DNA from: Methylocaldum sp035627495
Lineage (GTDB): Bacteria; Pseudomonadota; Gammaproteobacteria; Methylococcales; Methylococcaceae
Reading direction: 5' to 3'
NCBI RefSeq assembly: GCF_035627495.1
Contig: NZ_DASPLO010000210.1
Span: 82,263 to 146,262, forward strand
DNA length: 64,000 nucleotides
Position numbers and translations under genes: made by a program. The notes beneath the pieces were generated by a model. It was not told where the DNA came from. It saw only the letters and a list, made by a program, of their open reading frames with translations, and did not search any database. Positions 24,843-33,880 of this stretch are shown here, piece by piece; the stretch's first letter is position 1; every line of letters begins with the position of its first letter.

Positions 24843-25709
24843 TCAATCCACGCGAGCGCTGGCCCCGGATTGGCTTTCGGGCTGCGGCAGAAGGACTAAT
24901 TTGAGTAGGTGTACGCGACGACTATCGGCACGCAGTACGATGAAGCGGAAATGATCGATCTCCACTTTCTCGCCCCGTTTTGGCACATGTCCCAGATGGT
25001 GAACGATCAAGCCGCCGATGGTATCGAATTCGTCGTCGTTGAAGTCGACATAAAAGTAATCGTTGAACTCGTCGATGGGCGTCAGCGCTTTCAAGGTGTA
25101 TTCGCGATCATTTTTCCTAAAGATGTATTCTTCGTCACCGAAATCATGCTCGTCCTCGATTTCCCCGACGATCTGCTCCAGAACGTCTTCGATCGTCACC
25201 AATCCGGCCGCGCCGCCGTATTCGTCCACGACGATAGCCATGTGACTGCGGGTTGCGCGAAACTCCTTGAGCAGCACGTTGAGTCGTTTGCTCTCCGGAA
25301 CGAATTGGGCGGGACGCATGATTTCGCGCACCTGCCTCGTCTTGTCTTTGAGGCTGTGAATCAGGAGGTCCTTCACCAGGAGAATACCGACCACCTCGGT
25401 ACGATCTTCTCCGATGACCGGATAACGCGAGTGCGCGGATTCGACCACCAGCGGAAATACCGTTTCCAGTTCCGCGTCTTGGGAAACCACGACCATTTGG
25501 GCCCGGGGAATCATGATGTCCCGAACCTTGAGCTCCGAGACCTGCATGACGCCCTCGATCATCGAAAGCGCTTCCAGCTCGATCAGATTCCGCTTCTGCG
25601 CAGCGCGCAACAGTTCCAGCAAATCCTCGCGATCCTCGGGTTCGCCGGTGAAGAAAAGGCCTAGTCGTTCGAGCCAACTTCGATGCTCGCCCGTTTGCTC
25701 CTCGCTCAT
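24843..25709 (-). CDS. corC: CorC/YbeX family CBS-domain protein
   Basis: The 288-residue protein has two CBS domains (about 65-190; DIMIPRAQMVV and VVDEYGGAAGLVTIEDVLEQIVGEI are typical) and a C-terminal CorC_HlyC domain (about 205-280). There is no membrane segment. It is linked to Mg2+/Co2+ efflux with CorA in enterics and more recently to ribosome biology through its ybeY neighbour. Its ATG overlaps the ybeY stop (ATGA, 4 bp), implying translational coupling. Confidence 0.94.
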   Translation of the reverse strand: MSEEQTGEHRSWLERLGLFFTGEPEDREDLLELLRAAQKRNLIELEALSMIEGVMQVSELKVRDIMIPRAQMVVVSQDAELETVFPLVVESAHSRYPVIGEDRTEVVGILLVKDLLIHSLKDKTRQVREIMRPAQFVPESKRLNVLLKEFRATRSHMAIVVDEYGGAAGLVTIEDVLEQIVGEIEDEHDFGDEEYIFRKNDREYTLKALTPIDEFNDYFYVDFNDDEFDTIGGLIVHHLGHVPKRGEKVEIDHFRFIVLRADSRRVHLLKLVLLPQPESQSGASARVD

Positions 25710-26161
25710 GACGGCATGATCTCCTCGTAGGGATTGGGAAATCCTAGTTCACCGAGAATAGCGATTTCTTCCGCCTCCATAACAGCGGCATCGCTCTCCA
25801 CGATGTGATCGAAACCTTGAAGGTGCAGCATGCCGTGCACCACCATGTGGGCCCAGTGCGCTTCGGGATTTTTGCCTTGCTCGCGCGCCTCGCGCTCTAC
25901 CACCGCGGCGCAGATCACAAGATCGCCCAGCAAATTGTTGGGAATGCCTTGCGGCACTTCAAAGGGAAAACTGAGGATGTTTGTCGATCCGGTCTTCTGC
26001 CGGTAATGCTCGTTCAACTCGGCGCTTTCCGTCTCGTCCACAATCCGTATGACTACCTCGGCCTCGTCCCGTTTCACCGCAGCGCTCGCCCACCGCAGAA
26101 ATTTTTCGTCCTCAGGCACCCATTGCCGTTCCATGGCGTGCTGAATCTCAACGTGGATCAT
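25706..26161 (-). CDS. ybeY: Endoribonuclease/rRNA maturation factor YbeY
   Basis: The 151-residue protein has the zinc-binding motif H-G-M-L-H-L-x-G-F-D-H (HGMLHLQGFDH) near residue 105-115 and the SFPFEVP stretch of the family. YbeY is needed for 16S rRNA 3'-end maturation and late 70S quality control. ATG 26161 is preferred, giving MIHVEIQ; it overlaps the end of ybeZ by 14 bp. The operon order is conserved with E. coli. Confidence 0.94.
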   Translation of the reverse strand: MIHVEIQHAMERQWVPEDEKFLRWASAAVKRDEAEVVIRIVDETESAELNEHYRQKTGSTNILSFPFEVPQGIPNNLLGDLVICAAVVEREAREQGKNPEAHWAHMVVHGMLHLQGFDHIVESDAAVMEAEEIAILGELGFPNPYEEIMPS

Positions 26162-27143
26162 GGTGATCCACTGCCTGCGCTCGCTCGTAAGCCTCGTAAG
26201 CGGCAACGATCCGTTGCACCAGGGGATGCCTCACGACATCTTGGGACGTGAAGAAGGTGAAGCTGATGCCTTCGACGTCGCGCAACACTTCCAGCACGTG
26301 CCTGAGTCCGGATTCCTTGTTGCGCGGCAGGTCGATCTGGGTAATGTCGCCGGTGACAACAGCCTTGGAGCCGAAACCCACCCGGGTCAGAAACATCTTG
26401 ATCTGCTCGACGGTTGTGTTCTGTGCCTCATCCAGGATGATGAACGATTCGTTCAAGGTGCGTCCGCGCATAAATGCGAGCGGAGCCACCTCAATGACGT
26501 TGCGCTCAATAAGCTTGGCCACCCGTTCGAAGCCCAGCATTTCGTACAAGGCGTCGTATAGAGGCCGCAAATAGGGATCAACCTTTTGCGCCATGTCGCC
26601 CGGCAAGAAACCCAGTTTCTCGCCTGCCTCGACCGCCGGACGCGCGAGAATCAGGCGCCTGACCTCGTCCCGTTCCAAGGCGGCAACGGCGCAAGCCACA
26701 GCCAGATAAGTCTTGCCGGTACCGGCGGGACCAACGCCGAAATTGATATCGTGGCTCTGGATGTTCTTGAGATAACGCTGTTGATTGGCGCCCTTCGGCT
26801 TTACCGCGCCGCGTTTGGTCCGGATCGCAACCGGTTCGACTTCATCGACAGTGTGTTCCAACATGGCGGCGATATTGGCATCTTGTAACGACAAATGAAC
26901 GCGCTCGGGTGTCATCACCTCGTGCGAGGTCGCGTCGAACAAGCTCTGAAGAACTTTGTACGCCGCCTGGACCGGTTGGCCGGAGCCTATGATTTCGAAT
27001 TGATTGCCGCGGTTGGCAATCTCTACGCCCAATCGTCTTTCGATCTGGCGCAGATGTTCATCGAATTGGCCACATAGGCTGGCTAACCGCTCGTTGTCGG
27101 CGGGTTCTAAGGTAAGGTGCAGGGAGTTCAGATGATTAAGCAA
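26148..27143 (-). CDS. ybeZ: PhoH-like ATPase YbeZ
   Basis: The 331-residue protein has an N-terminal KH-like region (about 1-110) and a PhoH P-loop domain with Walker A GPAGTGKT (about 137-144) and Walker B FIILDEAQN. YbeZ works with YbeY in rRNA processing. It starts 1 bp before the end of miaB (stop at 27145-27147), so it is tightly coupled. Confidence 0.94.
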   Translation of the reverse strand: MLNHLNSLHLTLEPADNERLASLCGQFDEHLRQIERRLGVEIANRGNQFEIIGSGQPVQAAYKVLQSLFDATSHEVMTPERVHLSLQDANIAAMLEHTVDEVEPVAIRTKRGAVKPKGANQQRYLKNIQSHDINFGVGPAGTGKTYLAVACAVAALERDEVRRLILARPAVEAGEKLGFLPGDMAQKVDPYLRPLYDALYEMLGFERVAKLIERNVIEVAPLAFMRGRTLNESFIILDEAQNTTVEQIKMFLTRVGFGSKAVVTGDITQIDLPRNKESGLRHVLEVLRDVEGISFTFFTSQDVVRHPLVQRIVAAYEAYERAQAVDHHDPR

Positions 27144-27144
27144 G

Positions 27145-28518
27145 TTATGCGATGAGACCGTTGGTCTCGGGAATTGAAAAATCGGGAGCCGAGGTACTTA
27201 TCCATCTGCCCCGCAGCGAGTTGGGCAGCGCTTCGACGATCAAGACATTCAGAAACTGCCCGATGAGTTCGGGTGGCCCCGAAAAATTGACTACCCGGTT
27301 GTTCTCGGTCCGTCCGCTCAGTTGGGCATAATCCTTCTTCGAAATACCCTCGACCAATAGTCGTTGCACTGAATTGACCATGTTTCGGGAGATTTCCGCC
27401 GCCGTTTCATTGATTTTTGTCTGCAGCCGGGCCAAGCGCTCCCTTTTTACCGCCATGGGCACATCGTCTTCCATTTCGGCGGCCGGCGTACCGGGGCGGG
27501 GACTGTAAATAAAGCTATAGGAGTGATCGAAACCCAAGGTTTCTATCATATCCATGGTTTCTTCGAAGTCCTGCTCGGTTTCACCGGGAAACCCAACGAT
27601 AAAATCCGATGACAAACTGAGGTTGGGCCTGACCTCCCGAAGTCGTTCCATCTTGTCAACGTACTCTTCGCGGGTGTGGCCGCGTTTCATCAAGCTCAAA
27701 ATACGGTTGCTGCCGCTCTGTACGGGAAGGTGCAGATGGTCCACCAGTTTTGGAATTTCTGCATAGGCTTCAATGAGGCTGTCCGTGAATTCCACCGGAT
27801 GCGAAGTGGTGAACCGAATGCGCTCGACGCCGTCGATCGCCGACACGTAATTCAACAGCAACGCAAAATCGGCAACTTCACCGCCTAACATTGCGCCCCG
27901 GTAGGCATTGACGTTTTGCCCGAGCAACACGACCTCGCGTACGCCTTGATCGGTCAAGGCGACAATTTCCGCGATGACATCATCCAGCGGACGGCTGATT
28001 TCCTCTCCACGGGTATAAGGTACGACACAAAATGTGCAATATTTACTGCAACCTTCCATCACCGAAACGAAAGCTTTAGGCCCTTCGGCGCGCGGTTCGG
28101 GAAGCGCGTCGAATTTTTCGATTTCCGGAAACGATACGTCGACGGCGGGTGTTTTATCCCTTCTCACCTTGTTCAGCAGCTCCGGCAAACGATGCAGGGT
28201 CTGCGGACCGAAAACCATGTCCACGTAGGGCGCACGCCGCTGCAGGGCTGCCCCTTCCTGGCTGGCAACGCAGCCGCCGACGCCGATAACGACTCCCGGT
28301 CTTTTATCCTTGAGCGGACGCCAGCGCCCCAACTCGGAAAAAACCTTTTCTTGAGCCTTTTCCCGGACTGAACAAGTGTTCAGCAACAAGACATCGGCTT
28401 CTTCGGGGTCGCTGGTGAGTTCGAATCCATGGGAGGCATGGAGTACGTCGCGCATCTTGGCGGAATCGTACTCGTTCATTTGGCAACCGATGGTTTCAAT
28501 GAAAAGTTTCTGGGCCAT
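27145..28518 (-). CDS. miaB: tRNA-2-methylthio-N6-dimethylallyladenosine synthase MiaB
   Basis: The 457-residue radical-SAM methylthiotransferase has the three N-terminal cysteines of the auxiliary cluster (ETIGCQMN, LNTCSVRE, GVGGCVAS), the radical-SAM C-x3-C-x2-C (CSKYCTFC), and a C-terminal TRAM domain (about 375-440). It adds the methylthio group to i6A37 of tRNAs reading UNN codons. ATG 28518 gives the usual MAQKLFIETIGC start; the upstream TTG at 28557 is less likely. First gene of the miaB-ybeZ-ybeY-corC-lnt run. Confidence 0.95.
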   Translation of the reverse strand: MAQKLFIETIGCQMNEYDSAKMRDVLHASHGFELTSDPEEADVLLLNTCSVREKAQEKVFSELGRWRPLKDKRPGVVIGVGGCVASQEGAALQRRAPYVDMVFGPQTLHRLPELLNKVRRDKTPAVDVSFPEIEKFDALPEPRAEGPKAFVSVMEGCSKYCTFCVVPYTRGEEISRPLDDVIAEIVALTDQGVREVVLLGQNVNAYRGAMLGGEVADFALLLNYVSAIDGVERIRFTTSHPVEFTDSLIEAYAEIPKLVDHLHLPVQSGSNRILSLMKRGHTREEYVDKMERLREVRPNLSLSSDFIVGFPGETEQDFEETMDMIETLGFDHSYSFIYSPRPGTPAAEMEDDVPMAVKRERLARLQTKINETAAEISRNMVNSVQRLLVEGISKKDYAQLSGRTENNRVVNFSGPPELIGQFLNVLIVEALPNSLRGRWISTSAPDFSIPETNGLIA

Positions 28519-28535
28519 TCTGAGCAGGAAAACGG

Positions 28536-28571
28536 ATTGGTAGCTAAATTCTACCAAATTTGGCTACCAAT
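28536..28571. promoter_or_regulatory. Inverted repeat upstream of miaB
   Basis: ATTGGTAGC (28536-28544) pairs with GCTACCAAT (28563-28571), with a nested GGTAG/CTACC. It lies 18-53 bp before the miaB ATG where the promoter or leader should be. It could be an operator; no known consensus is matched. Confidence 0.35.
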
Positions 28572-28608
28572 CCCGTCGTTTCGTTCAGCTTAGACCTCAT
28601 ATTTTTCG

Positions 28609-28643
28609 AAAAAATGAAAAGCCCCTGCGCAACGGCAAGGGCT
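28609..28643 (-). terminator. Rho-independent terminator of the 28674-29213 gene
   Basis: Read on the minus strand, AGCCC and GGGCT form the outer stem, with further inner pairing, followed by TTTTCATTTTTT. It begins about 30 bp after the stop of the minus-strand gene and separates it from miaB. Confidence 0.7.
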
Positions 28644-28673
28644 GAGGGCCAAGTGAGGGGCACGGCAATGACC

Positions 28674-29213
28674 TTAAGCGGGTGTCGTTTTGACAGGCTG
28701 GAACGGATTGACGAAAGTGGAACCGACACTCATCAACTGCGCCTCCGGATGTTTTGCAGCCATCAGTGTCCGGACGCTCTCCTCCTGGTCGGAGCGCACG
28801 TCGATCATGATCAAGTATTTTCCGGCGTCGATCTCGTTGTGATACTGGGCTATTGCGTGATTTTCCGTCGCTAAGCCGCTCAACCCGCCGACCCAGGCTC
28901 CGAAAAGCGTGATAAAGCCGAAGATCGCCACATAGATCAAGCCGCTGGCATTCGCCCCGAAGGGCTCCGTAGCCATCACGTAACCCGTGACTAGCAATGC
29001 AATTATGAACCCCATCAGTGCCCCGCGCTCACCGGATCGGATAATGTCGTGTTTTTGAATGAGGTTCGCAGCGTGAATATGTCGCCGATAAAGACCCGCC
29101 TCGTCCTTGCTGATGACGTGAAAGTGCCAGTCGGTAATTCCTGCCTGGTGAATATCGTTCGAAATCCGCTCGGTGCTGTCGAGATTGCCGGTGAGATAGT
29201 ACATACGTTTCAT
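28674..29213 (-). CDS. Two-helix membrane protein with N-terminal ferredoxin-like domain (hypothetical)
   Basis: The 179-residue protein starts with MKRMYYLTGNLDSTERISNDIHQAGI, a beta-alpha-beta style opening seen in general-stress and DUF1269-like proteins. It then has two hydrophobic stretches (about 65-85, GALMGFIIALLVTGYVM, and 92-115, SGLIYVAIFGFITLFGAWVGGL) and a C-terminal soluble domain with another beta-alpha-beta pattern (MIDVRS...LMAAKHPEA). The ribosome binding site AGGAGG is strong. Relatives are uncharacterised, and glycine-rich membrane segments suggest a stress-related membrane role. It has its own terminator and is probably monocistronic. Confidence 0.7.
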   Translation of the reverse strand: MKRMYYLTGNLDSTERISNDIHQAGITDWHFHVISKDEAGLYRRHIHAANLIQKHDIIRSGERGALMGFIIALLVTGYVMATEPFGANASGLIYVAIFGFITLFGAWVGGLSGLATENHAIAQYHNEIDAGKYLIMIDVRSDQEESVRTLMAAKHPEAQLMSVGSTFVNPFQPVKTTPA

Positions 29214-29360
29214 GACTGACCTCCTGATCGCTGACCAACACAACAAGTCACATTAAGGAAACAATTAATTTCCAAATTTTGGGATCGATGTAGCACCGGA
29301 CCATCTTCATTGTCAAGAGAAAGGCTTCCGGACAGCCATCGATTCAAACCCGGCTCAGCC

Positions 29361-30560
29361 CTAAAGAAGCTCGACCCAATGGCGCACCGGCACATCGGCT
29401 TTCGACTGCAAATGAGCCCAACAGCCGATATTGGCGGTCGCGATGCATTCCGGCCCGCCTTTTTCAAGAGCCTGTATTTTGTTGACCAGAAGTTTTTGGG
29501 AAAGCTCCGACTGCAGCAATGAGTACGTTCCGGCCGAACCACAGCAGAGATGAGGCTGCGCAACGGGAGTCAGCTCAAATCCCAGACTGGACAATAGTCT
29601 TTCAACCAGTCCGTTTAATTTTTGGCCGTTCTGGAGGGTGCAGGGCGAATGAAATGCAATCCTCCGGGCGATCGGTTTTTGCAACCGGGACAAGTCCTCT
29701 TCCGCAAGAATTTCGCCGATATCCTTGGCCAGCGCCGAAATGCGGTTGGCCTTCGCCGCGTAGGCCGGGTCGTGTTTCAACACATCGCCGTATTCCTTGA
29801 CCATAACCCCGCAACCGCTGGCAGTACTAACAACCGCTTCCGCTCCCCGCTCGATATGGGGCCACCAAGCGTCGATGTTGCGCCGCATGAACGCCGCGCC
29901 TTCGTCATGAGCCGCGAGATGGTAGCTCAAAGCTCCGCAGCAGCCGCTCTGCTCCGCCCGTATGACGCTGATACCGAGCTTGTCCAGAACATTCGCGGCG
30001 GCGGCATTGATCGACGGCGCCATCGAGGGTTGCACGCATCCGTCCAAGATCAGCATCCTGCGCGCATGTCTTTCGGGCGGCCAGCTCGGAGCAGGAGACT
30101 TCGGCGGTATCTTGCCGCGCAACGTCGCCGGCAGCATCGGCCGCACCAGCCTGGCGAGTCCCAGGAGCAGCCAGAAGCGCTGCGGATAAGCCATCAGCTT
30201 GCGCAGCGCTAATCGCTGAACCCGCTGCAGCCAAGAACGCCGGACCCGCTTCTCCAAAATTCCCCGTCCGATATCGGCCAGCCTGCCGTATCGCACCCCG
30301 GACGGACAGGTGGTTTCGCAAGCTCGGCAAGTCAGGCAACGATCGAGGTGCAATTGAGTCTTGGCCGTAACCTCCTGTCCCTCCAGCATCTGTTTCAGGA
30401 GATAAATGCGGCCGCGAGGGCCGTCCAGCTCGTCTCCCAGAAGCTGATAGGTCGGACAGGTGGCGGTGCAAAACCCGCAATGCACGCAACTTCTGAGAAT
30501 GGAGTCCGCCTCCCGGCCTTCGGGCGTATCTTTGATGAAATCGGCGAGATTGGTTTGCAT
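29361..30560 (-). CDS. glcF: Glycolate oxidase iron-sulfur subunit GlcF
   Basis: The 399-residue protein has two 4Fe-4S ferredoxin motifs, CVHCGFCTATCP (about 25-36) and CLTCRACETTCP (about 75-86), and two CCG-type domains (GCCGAL and CCGSAG) typical of GlcF/HdrB-like subunits. It accepts electrons from GlcD/GlcE. Its ATG overlaps the glcE stop (ATGA). In a C1-oxidising organism it may serve glycolate from RubisCO side reactions or photorespiration-like salvage, but that is inference. Confidence 0.94.
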   Translation of the reverse strand: MQTNLADFIKDTPEGREADSILRSCVHCGFCTATCPTYQLLGDELDGPRGRIYLLKQMLEGQEVTAKTQLHLDRCLTCRACETTCPSGVRYGRLADIGRGILEKRVRRSWLQRVQRLALRKLMAYPQRFWLLLGLARLVRPMLPATLRGKIPPKSPAPSWPPERHARRMLILDGCVQPSMAPSINAAAANVLDKLGISVIRAEQSGCCGALSYHLAAHDEGAAFMRRNIDAWWPHIERGAEAVVSTASGCGVMVKEYGDVLKHDPAYAAKANRISALAKDIGEILAEEDLSRLQKPIARRIAFHSPCTLQNGQKLNGLVERLLSSLGFELTPVAQPHLCCGSAGTYSLLQSELSQKLLVNKIQALEKGGPECIATANIGCWAHLQSKADVPVRHWVELL

Positions 30561-31621
30561 CACAGGTCCTCGTAAAGCCGTCCGGGGTTGAACAACCCCT
30601 TCGGATCGAATGCCCGCTTCAGATTCGCATGCAAAGATTTCAAACCGCTCGGCAAGGGCTGAAATACCGGTCCGTCGCCGCCTTGACCTCGAAACAGGGC
30701 GGCATGCCCGCCGGCCGACTGCGCCGCCCGAAATACGGTTTCCGAAGGAGCATCGGTCTTTAGCCAACGCAATGCGCCGCCCCAGTCGTAGAACCAGACA
30801 CCCGGCAAATCCAGGACCGGTGTGGCCGGCGCCAGCGATATCCGCCAGAGATTGCCGCCGGAACAGAAGAATTCGTGGCGCTGCTCGCGCAAATCCCGCC
30901 AGAAAGCATCTCCATCAGGCGACGCGTCGCCGCCGAATTTTCGGTATACGGCTTCGATGGCCCGCTCCGAACCCGACAAACGCGCATAGATTCGGCGACC
31001 GTCGCACGCCAGCCCGGAGAGCGGCCAAGGCTCGGAACACCAACGATTCATCGTGCTTAAGGCTGCTTGAATGCTCTGTTCAAAACAGACAGTCAATTCG
31101 CGCTCGGGTTTGGGCGACACTTTGAGCGATGCTTCCAGGATTACGCCCAAAGTACCCATGGCACCTACCATGAGCCGAGAAACGTCAAAGCCGGCGACGT
31201 TTTTCATGACTTCGCCGCCAAATGAAAGGATCTCGCCGTTGTCGTTCAAAATCCTGCAACCGAGCATGCAATCTCGCGCCGAACCCGCAAATGGCCTCCG
31301 AGGGCCCGAAAATCCGCAGGCCAGAGTTCCTCCCAAAGTCGCACCCGCACCGAAATAAGGCGGCTCGAAGGGCAGCATCTGGCCGTATTCGGCCAAGACA
31401 GCCTCGATGTCGGACAAAGGCGTACCGCACCGAGCGGTAAGCACCAACTCGGTGGGCTCGAAACGCAGGATTCCGGCATGTCCGGCCGTTTCCAGCAAAA
31501 CGCCCGAGGATTTCCCGCCGTAAAAAGCCTTGCTCCCGCTGCCGGCGATCCTGAGCGGCGTTCCCGAGTCCGCCGCATTCAGCACGGCTTGACGAAGGCT
31601 CTCGCTGAGATCGGCGTCCAT
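30560..31621 (-). CDS. glcE: Glycolate oxidase FAD-binding subunit GlcE
   Basis: The 353-residue protein has a PCMH-type FAD-binding fold: IAGSGSKAFYG at about 25-35, GAGATLGGTLACGFSGPRR with the flavin-binding glycines, and DVSRLMVGAMGTLGVI. The C-terminus LKRAFDPKGLFNPGRL is the family ending. It pairs with GlcD and GlcF. Start and stop overlap its neighbours by ATGA at both ends, so the three genes are one coupled unit. The true start gives MDADLSE; longer upstream reading is glcD in another frame. Confidence 0.93.
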   Translation of the reverse strand: MDADLSESLRQAVLNAADSGTPLRIAGSGSKAFYGGKSSGVLLETAGHAGILRFEPTELVLTARCGTPLSDIEAVLAEYGQMLPFEPPYFGAGATLGGTLACGFSGPRRPFAGSARDCMLGCRILNDNGEILSFGGEVMKNVAGFDVSRLMVGAMGTLGVILEASLKVSPKPERELTVCFEQSIQAALSTMNRWCSEPWPLSGLACDGRRIYARLSGSERAIEAVYRKFGGDASPDGDAFWRDLREQRHEFFCSGGNLWRISLAPATPVLDLPGVWFYDWGGALRWLKTDAPSETVFRAAQSAGGHAALFRGQGGDGPVFQPLPSGLKSLHANLKRAFDPKGLFNPGRLYEDL

Positions 31622-33117
31622 CAGAAACGTTCCAAATCGGGATGGGCTATTTGTCCCCGGTGAACGTGCATCGCCCCGAATTCGGCGCACCGATGCAGCG
31701 TCGGAATGGCTTTTCCCGGATTCAACAGCCCCGCGGGATCGAAAGCCGCTTTGACCGCATGGAACTGCGCCAGTTCGGGAGCCTTGAACTGCAGGCACAT
31801 CTGATTGATTTTCTCTATCCCGACGCCGTGTTCGCCGGTAATGCTCCCTCCAGCTTCCACGCAAATCTCCAGAATTTTGCCGCCGAGTTGTTCGACCCGC
31901 TCCAGCTCTCCGGGATTGTTCGCGTCATACAAAATTAGCGGATGGAGATTGCCGTCGCCGGCATGAAACACGTTGCCCACGGCCAATCCATATTCCTCAG
32001 AAAGCTCGGAAATTCGACCCAATACCTCAGCCAGGCGCTTACGTGGAATGGTGCCGTCCATGCAGTAATAATCGGGGGAGATGCGCCCTACCGCCGGGAA
32101 GGCCGCCTTTCTACCCGCCCAGAATCTTTTGCGTTCCGTTTCGCTGTTTGATTGCCGTACCTCGGCCGCGCCCTTTGCCAGGAAAATTTCCCGCGCTCTG
32201 AGAAGATCGCTTTCGACCTGCTCGGCGATACCGTCGAATTCGCAGAGCACGATCGCCGCGGCGTCGGTCGGATATCCCGCATGCACGAAATCCTCCACCG
32301 CCCGAATGGTTGCGTTGTCCATCATTTCGAGACCCGCCGGAAGCAAACCGGCACCGATGATGGTAGCCACCGCCTCGCCCGCGCCCTCGACACCGTCGAA
32401 CGAAGCCAAAAGCACCTGCGCGCAAGGAGGAATCGGCAGTAGCTTTACGGTAATTTCGACGATCACGCCCAGCAAACCCTCGGAGCCCGTGATCAGGGCC
32501 AACAGATCATAGCCGGGACCGTCGAGCCCCGAACCGCCCAGCGTGACGAGCTCGCCGTCCATGGTAACGAGTTGGACCCGAAGGACGTTGTGCACGGTCA
32601 ATCCGTATTTGAGACAGTGGACGCCGCCGGAGTTCTCCGCCACGTTGCCGCCGATGGTACAGGCGATCTGCGAGGACGGATCGGGGGCGTAGTAAAGCCC
32701 GTAAGGCGCCGCGGCCTCCGATATGGCGAGATTCCGAACGCCCGGCTGGACGCGGGCGATTCGGTTCGCACGGTCGATCTCGATGATCCGGTTGAACTTG
32801 GCGAGACTCAGCAAGACGCCGTTGGCGATCGGCAAGGCCCCGCCGGAAAGTCCCGTGCCCGCACCCCGCGCTACGACCGGAACACCGTATTCCCGACATA
32901 ATCGGAGCACGGCTTGCACCTGTTCCACCGTTTCGGGCAAGACTACGACCCAAGGTAGTTCCCGGTAGGCGGAAAGCCCGTCGCATTCATAGGGACGAAG
33001 ATCTTCCGTATCGAACAGCAGCCCGTCGGGCTTGATGTGTTCGCTCAAGAGGCGGAGGAAACTGTCACGCTCGACGTGATGGGTAATCCGTTCGGACGGA
33101 TGGACTTGATAGGTCAT
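31621..33117 (-). CDS. glcD: Glycolate oxidase FAD-linked subunit GlcD
   Basis: The 498-residue catalytic subunit has the FAD-binding PCMH domain (VVARGAGTGLSGGALP, NVAENSGGVHCLKYG) and the C-terminal FAD-oxidase domain (NVFHAGDGNLHP, GSITGEHGVG). It oxidises glycolate, and often D-lactate, to glyoxylate. It is first in glcD-glcE-glcF. A rhomboid gene on the same strand ends 3 bp upstream of its start, so a longer transcript is likely. Confidence 0.95.
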   Translation of the reverse strand: MTYQVHPSERITHHVERDSFLRLLSEHIKPDGLLFDTEDLRPYECDGLSAYRELPWVVVLPETVEQVQAVLRLCREYGVPVVARGAGTGLSGGALPIANGVLLSLAKFNRIIEIDRANRIARVQPGVRNLAISEAAAPYGLYYAPDPSSQIACTIGGNVAENSGGVHCLKYGLTVHNVLRVQLVTMDGELVTLGGSGLDGPGYDLLALITGSEGLLGVIVEITVKLLPIPPCAQVLLASFDGVEGAGEAVATIIGAGLLPAGLEMMDNATIRAVEDFVHAGYPTDAAAIVLCEFDGIAEQVESDLLRAREIFLAKGAAEVRQSNSETERKRFWAGRKAAFPAVGRISPDYYCMDGTIPRKRLAEVLGRISELSEEYGLAVGNVFHAGDGNLHPLILYDANNPGELERVEQLGGKILEICVEAGGSITGEHGVGIEKINQMCLQFKAPELAQFHAVKAAFDPAGLLNPGKAIPTLHRCAEFGAMHVHRGQIAHPDLERF

Positions 33118-33120
33118 GGA

Positions 33121-33828
33121 TCAGGTCGAATGCTGTCTGTGATGCGTGTCGTCCTTCCGTTCGGCGAGCAGAAAGGCCCGGTGCAGCAACATACCGGCGA
33201 CAAAGCCGCCGAGGTGCCCGAACCAAGCGACGTCGGCAAAAGGTTCGTCGGAAGAAAGGCCGGCGGTAACCTTGTAAAGCTGAATGATCACCCAAACTCC
33301 CAAAAAGGCGATGGCCGGCACCTCGATGAACCAAGGCAGGAAAAACATCCAGATCACGACACGAGCGTAGGGAAACAGGAAGTAATAAGCGCCCATGACG
33401 CCCGCTATGGCGCCGGAAGCGCCGATAGTCGGGAGATTGGAATGGGAATTGGTGTAAACATGGACTACTCCGGCGATCAAACCGCAGAGCAGATAAAAGG
33501 CCAGAAACCTTACGCTCCCCATGCGGTCCTCGACGTTGTCTCCGAATATCCAAAGCAACCACAGGTTTAGGACCAGATGGAGCGCATTGCCGTGGATGAA
33601 AATACTGCTCACGAACGGCGTGTAATCGCCGACCGGGAAACCCACTCTGGCAGCCCATTCGGGATTCGTGTACCGCGCCGGCACCAGCCCGTGCAGATTC
33701 AAAAAAAAGTACAGGTCTTGTTCGGGCAGCCACTCGGTATAAGCAAAAACGGCCAGATTCAGCACGATGAGCGACCAAGTCACCCATGGGGTATAGCGGG
33801 AGGGAATGGTGTCGCGATAAGGAATCAT
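33121..33828 (-). CDS. Rhomboid-family intramembrane serine protease
   Basis: The 235-residue polytopic protein has about six hydrophobic segments and the rhomboid dyad: Ser in IGASGAIAGVMG (about residue 138) and His in FGHLGGFVAG (about 205), plus HGNALHLVLNLWLLWIFGD upstream. It cleaves substrates within the membrane; the substrate is unknown. A short His-rich tail (DDTHHRQH) is at the end. It precedes glcD closely, with no obvious functional link. Confidence 0.93.
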   Translation of the reverse strand: MIPYRDTIPSRYTPWVTWSLIVLNLAVFAYTEWLPEQDLYFFLNLHGLVPARYTNPEWAARVGFPVGDYTPFVSSIFIHGNALHLVLNLWLLWIFGDNVEDRMGSVRFLAFYLLCGLIAGVVHVYTNSHSNLPTIGASGAIAGVMGAYYFLFPYARVVIWMFFLPWFIEVPAIAFLGVWVIIQLYKVTAGLSSDEPFADVAWFGHLGGFVAGMLLHRAFLLAERKDDTHHRQHST

Positions 33829-33880
33829 CGCTAAGCCTTAAGCGGCGATCGATCGGCAATGCGTTTCACGGCTCGCCGAT

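Noticed and set aside
30561..30767. Upstream extension of glcF to 30767
   Set aside because: It is glcE read in another frame; the ATGA overlap at 30560 fits the operon.
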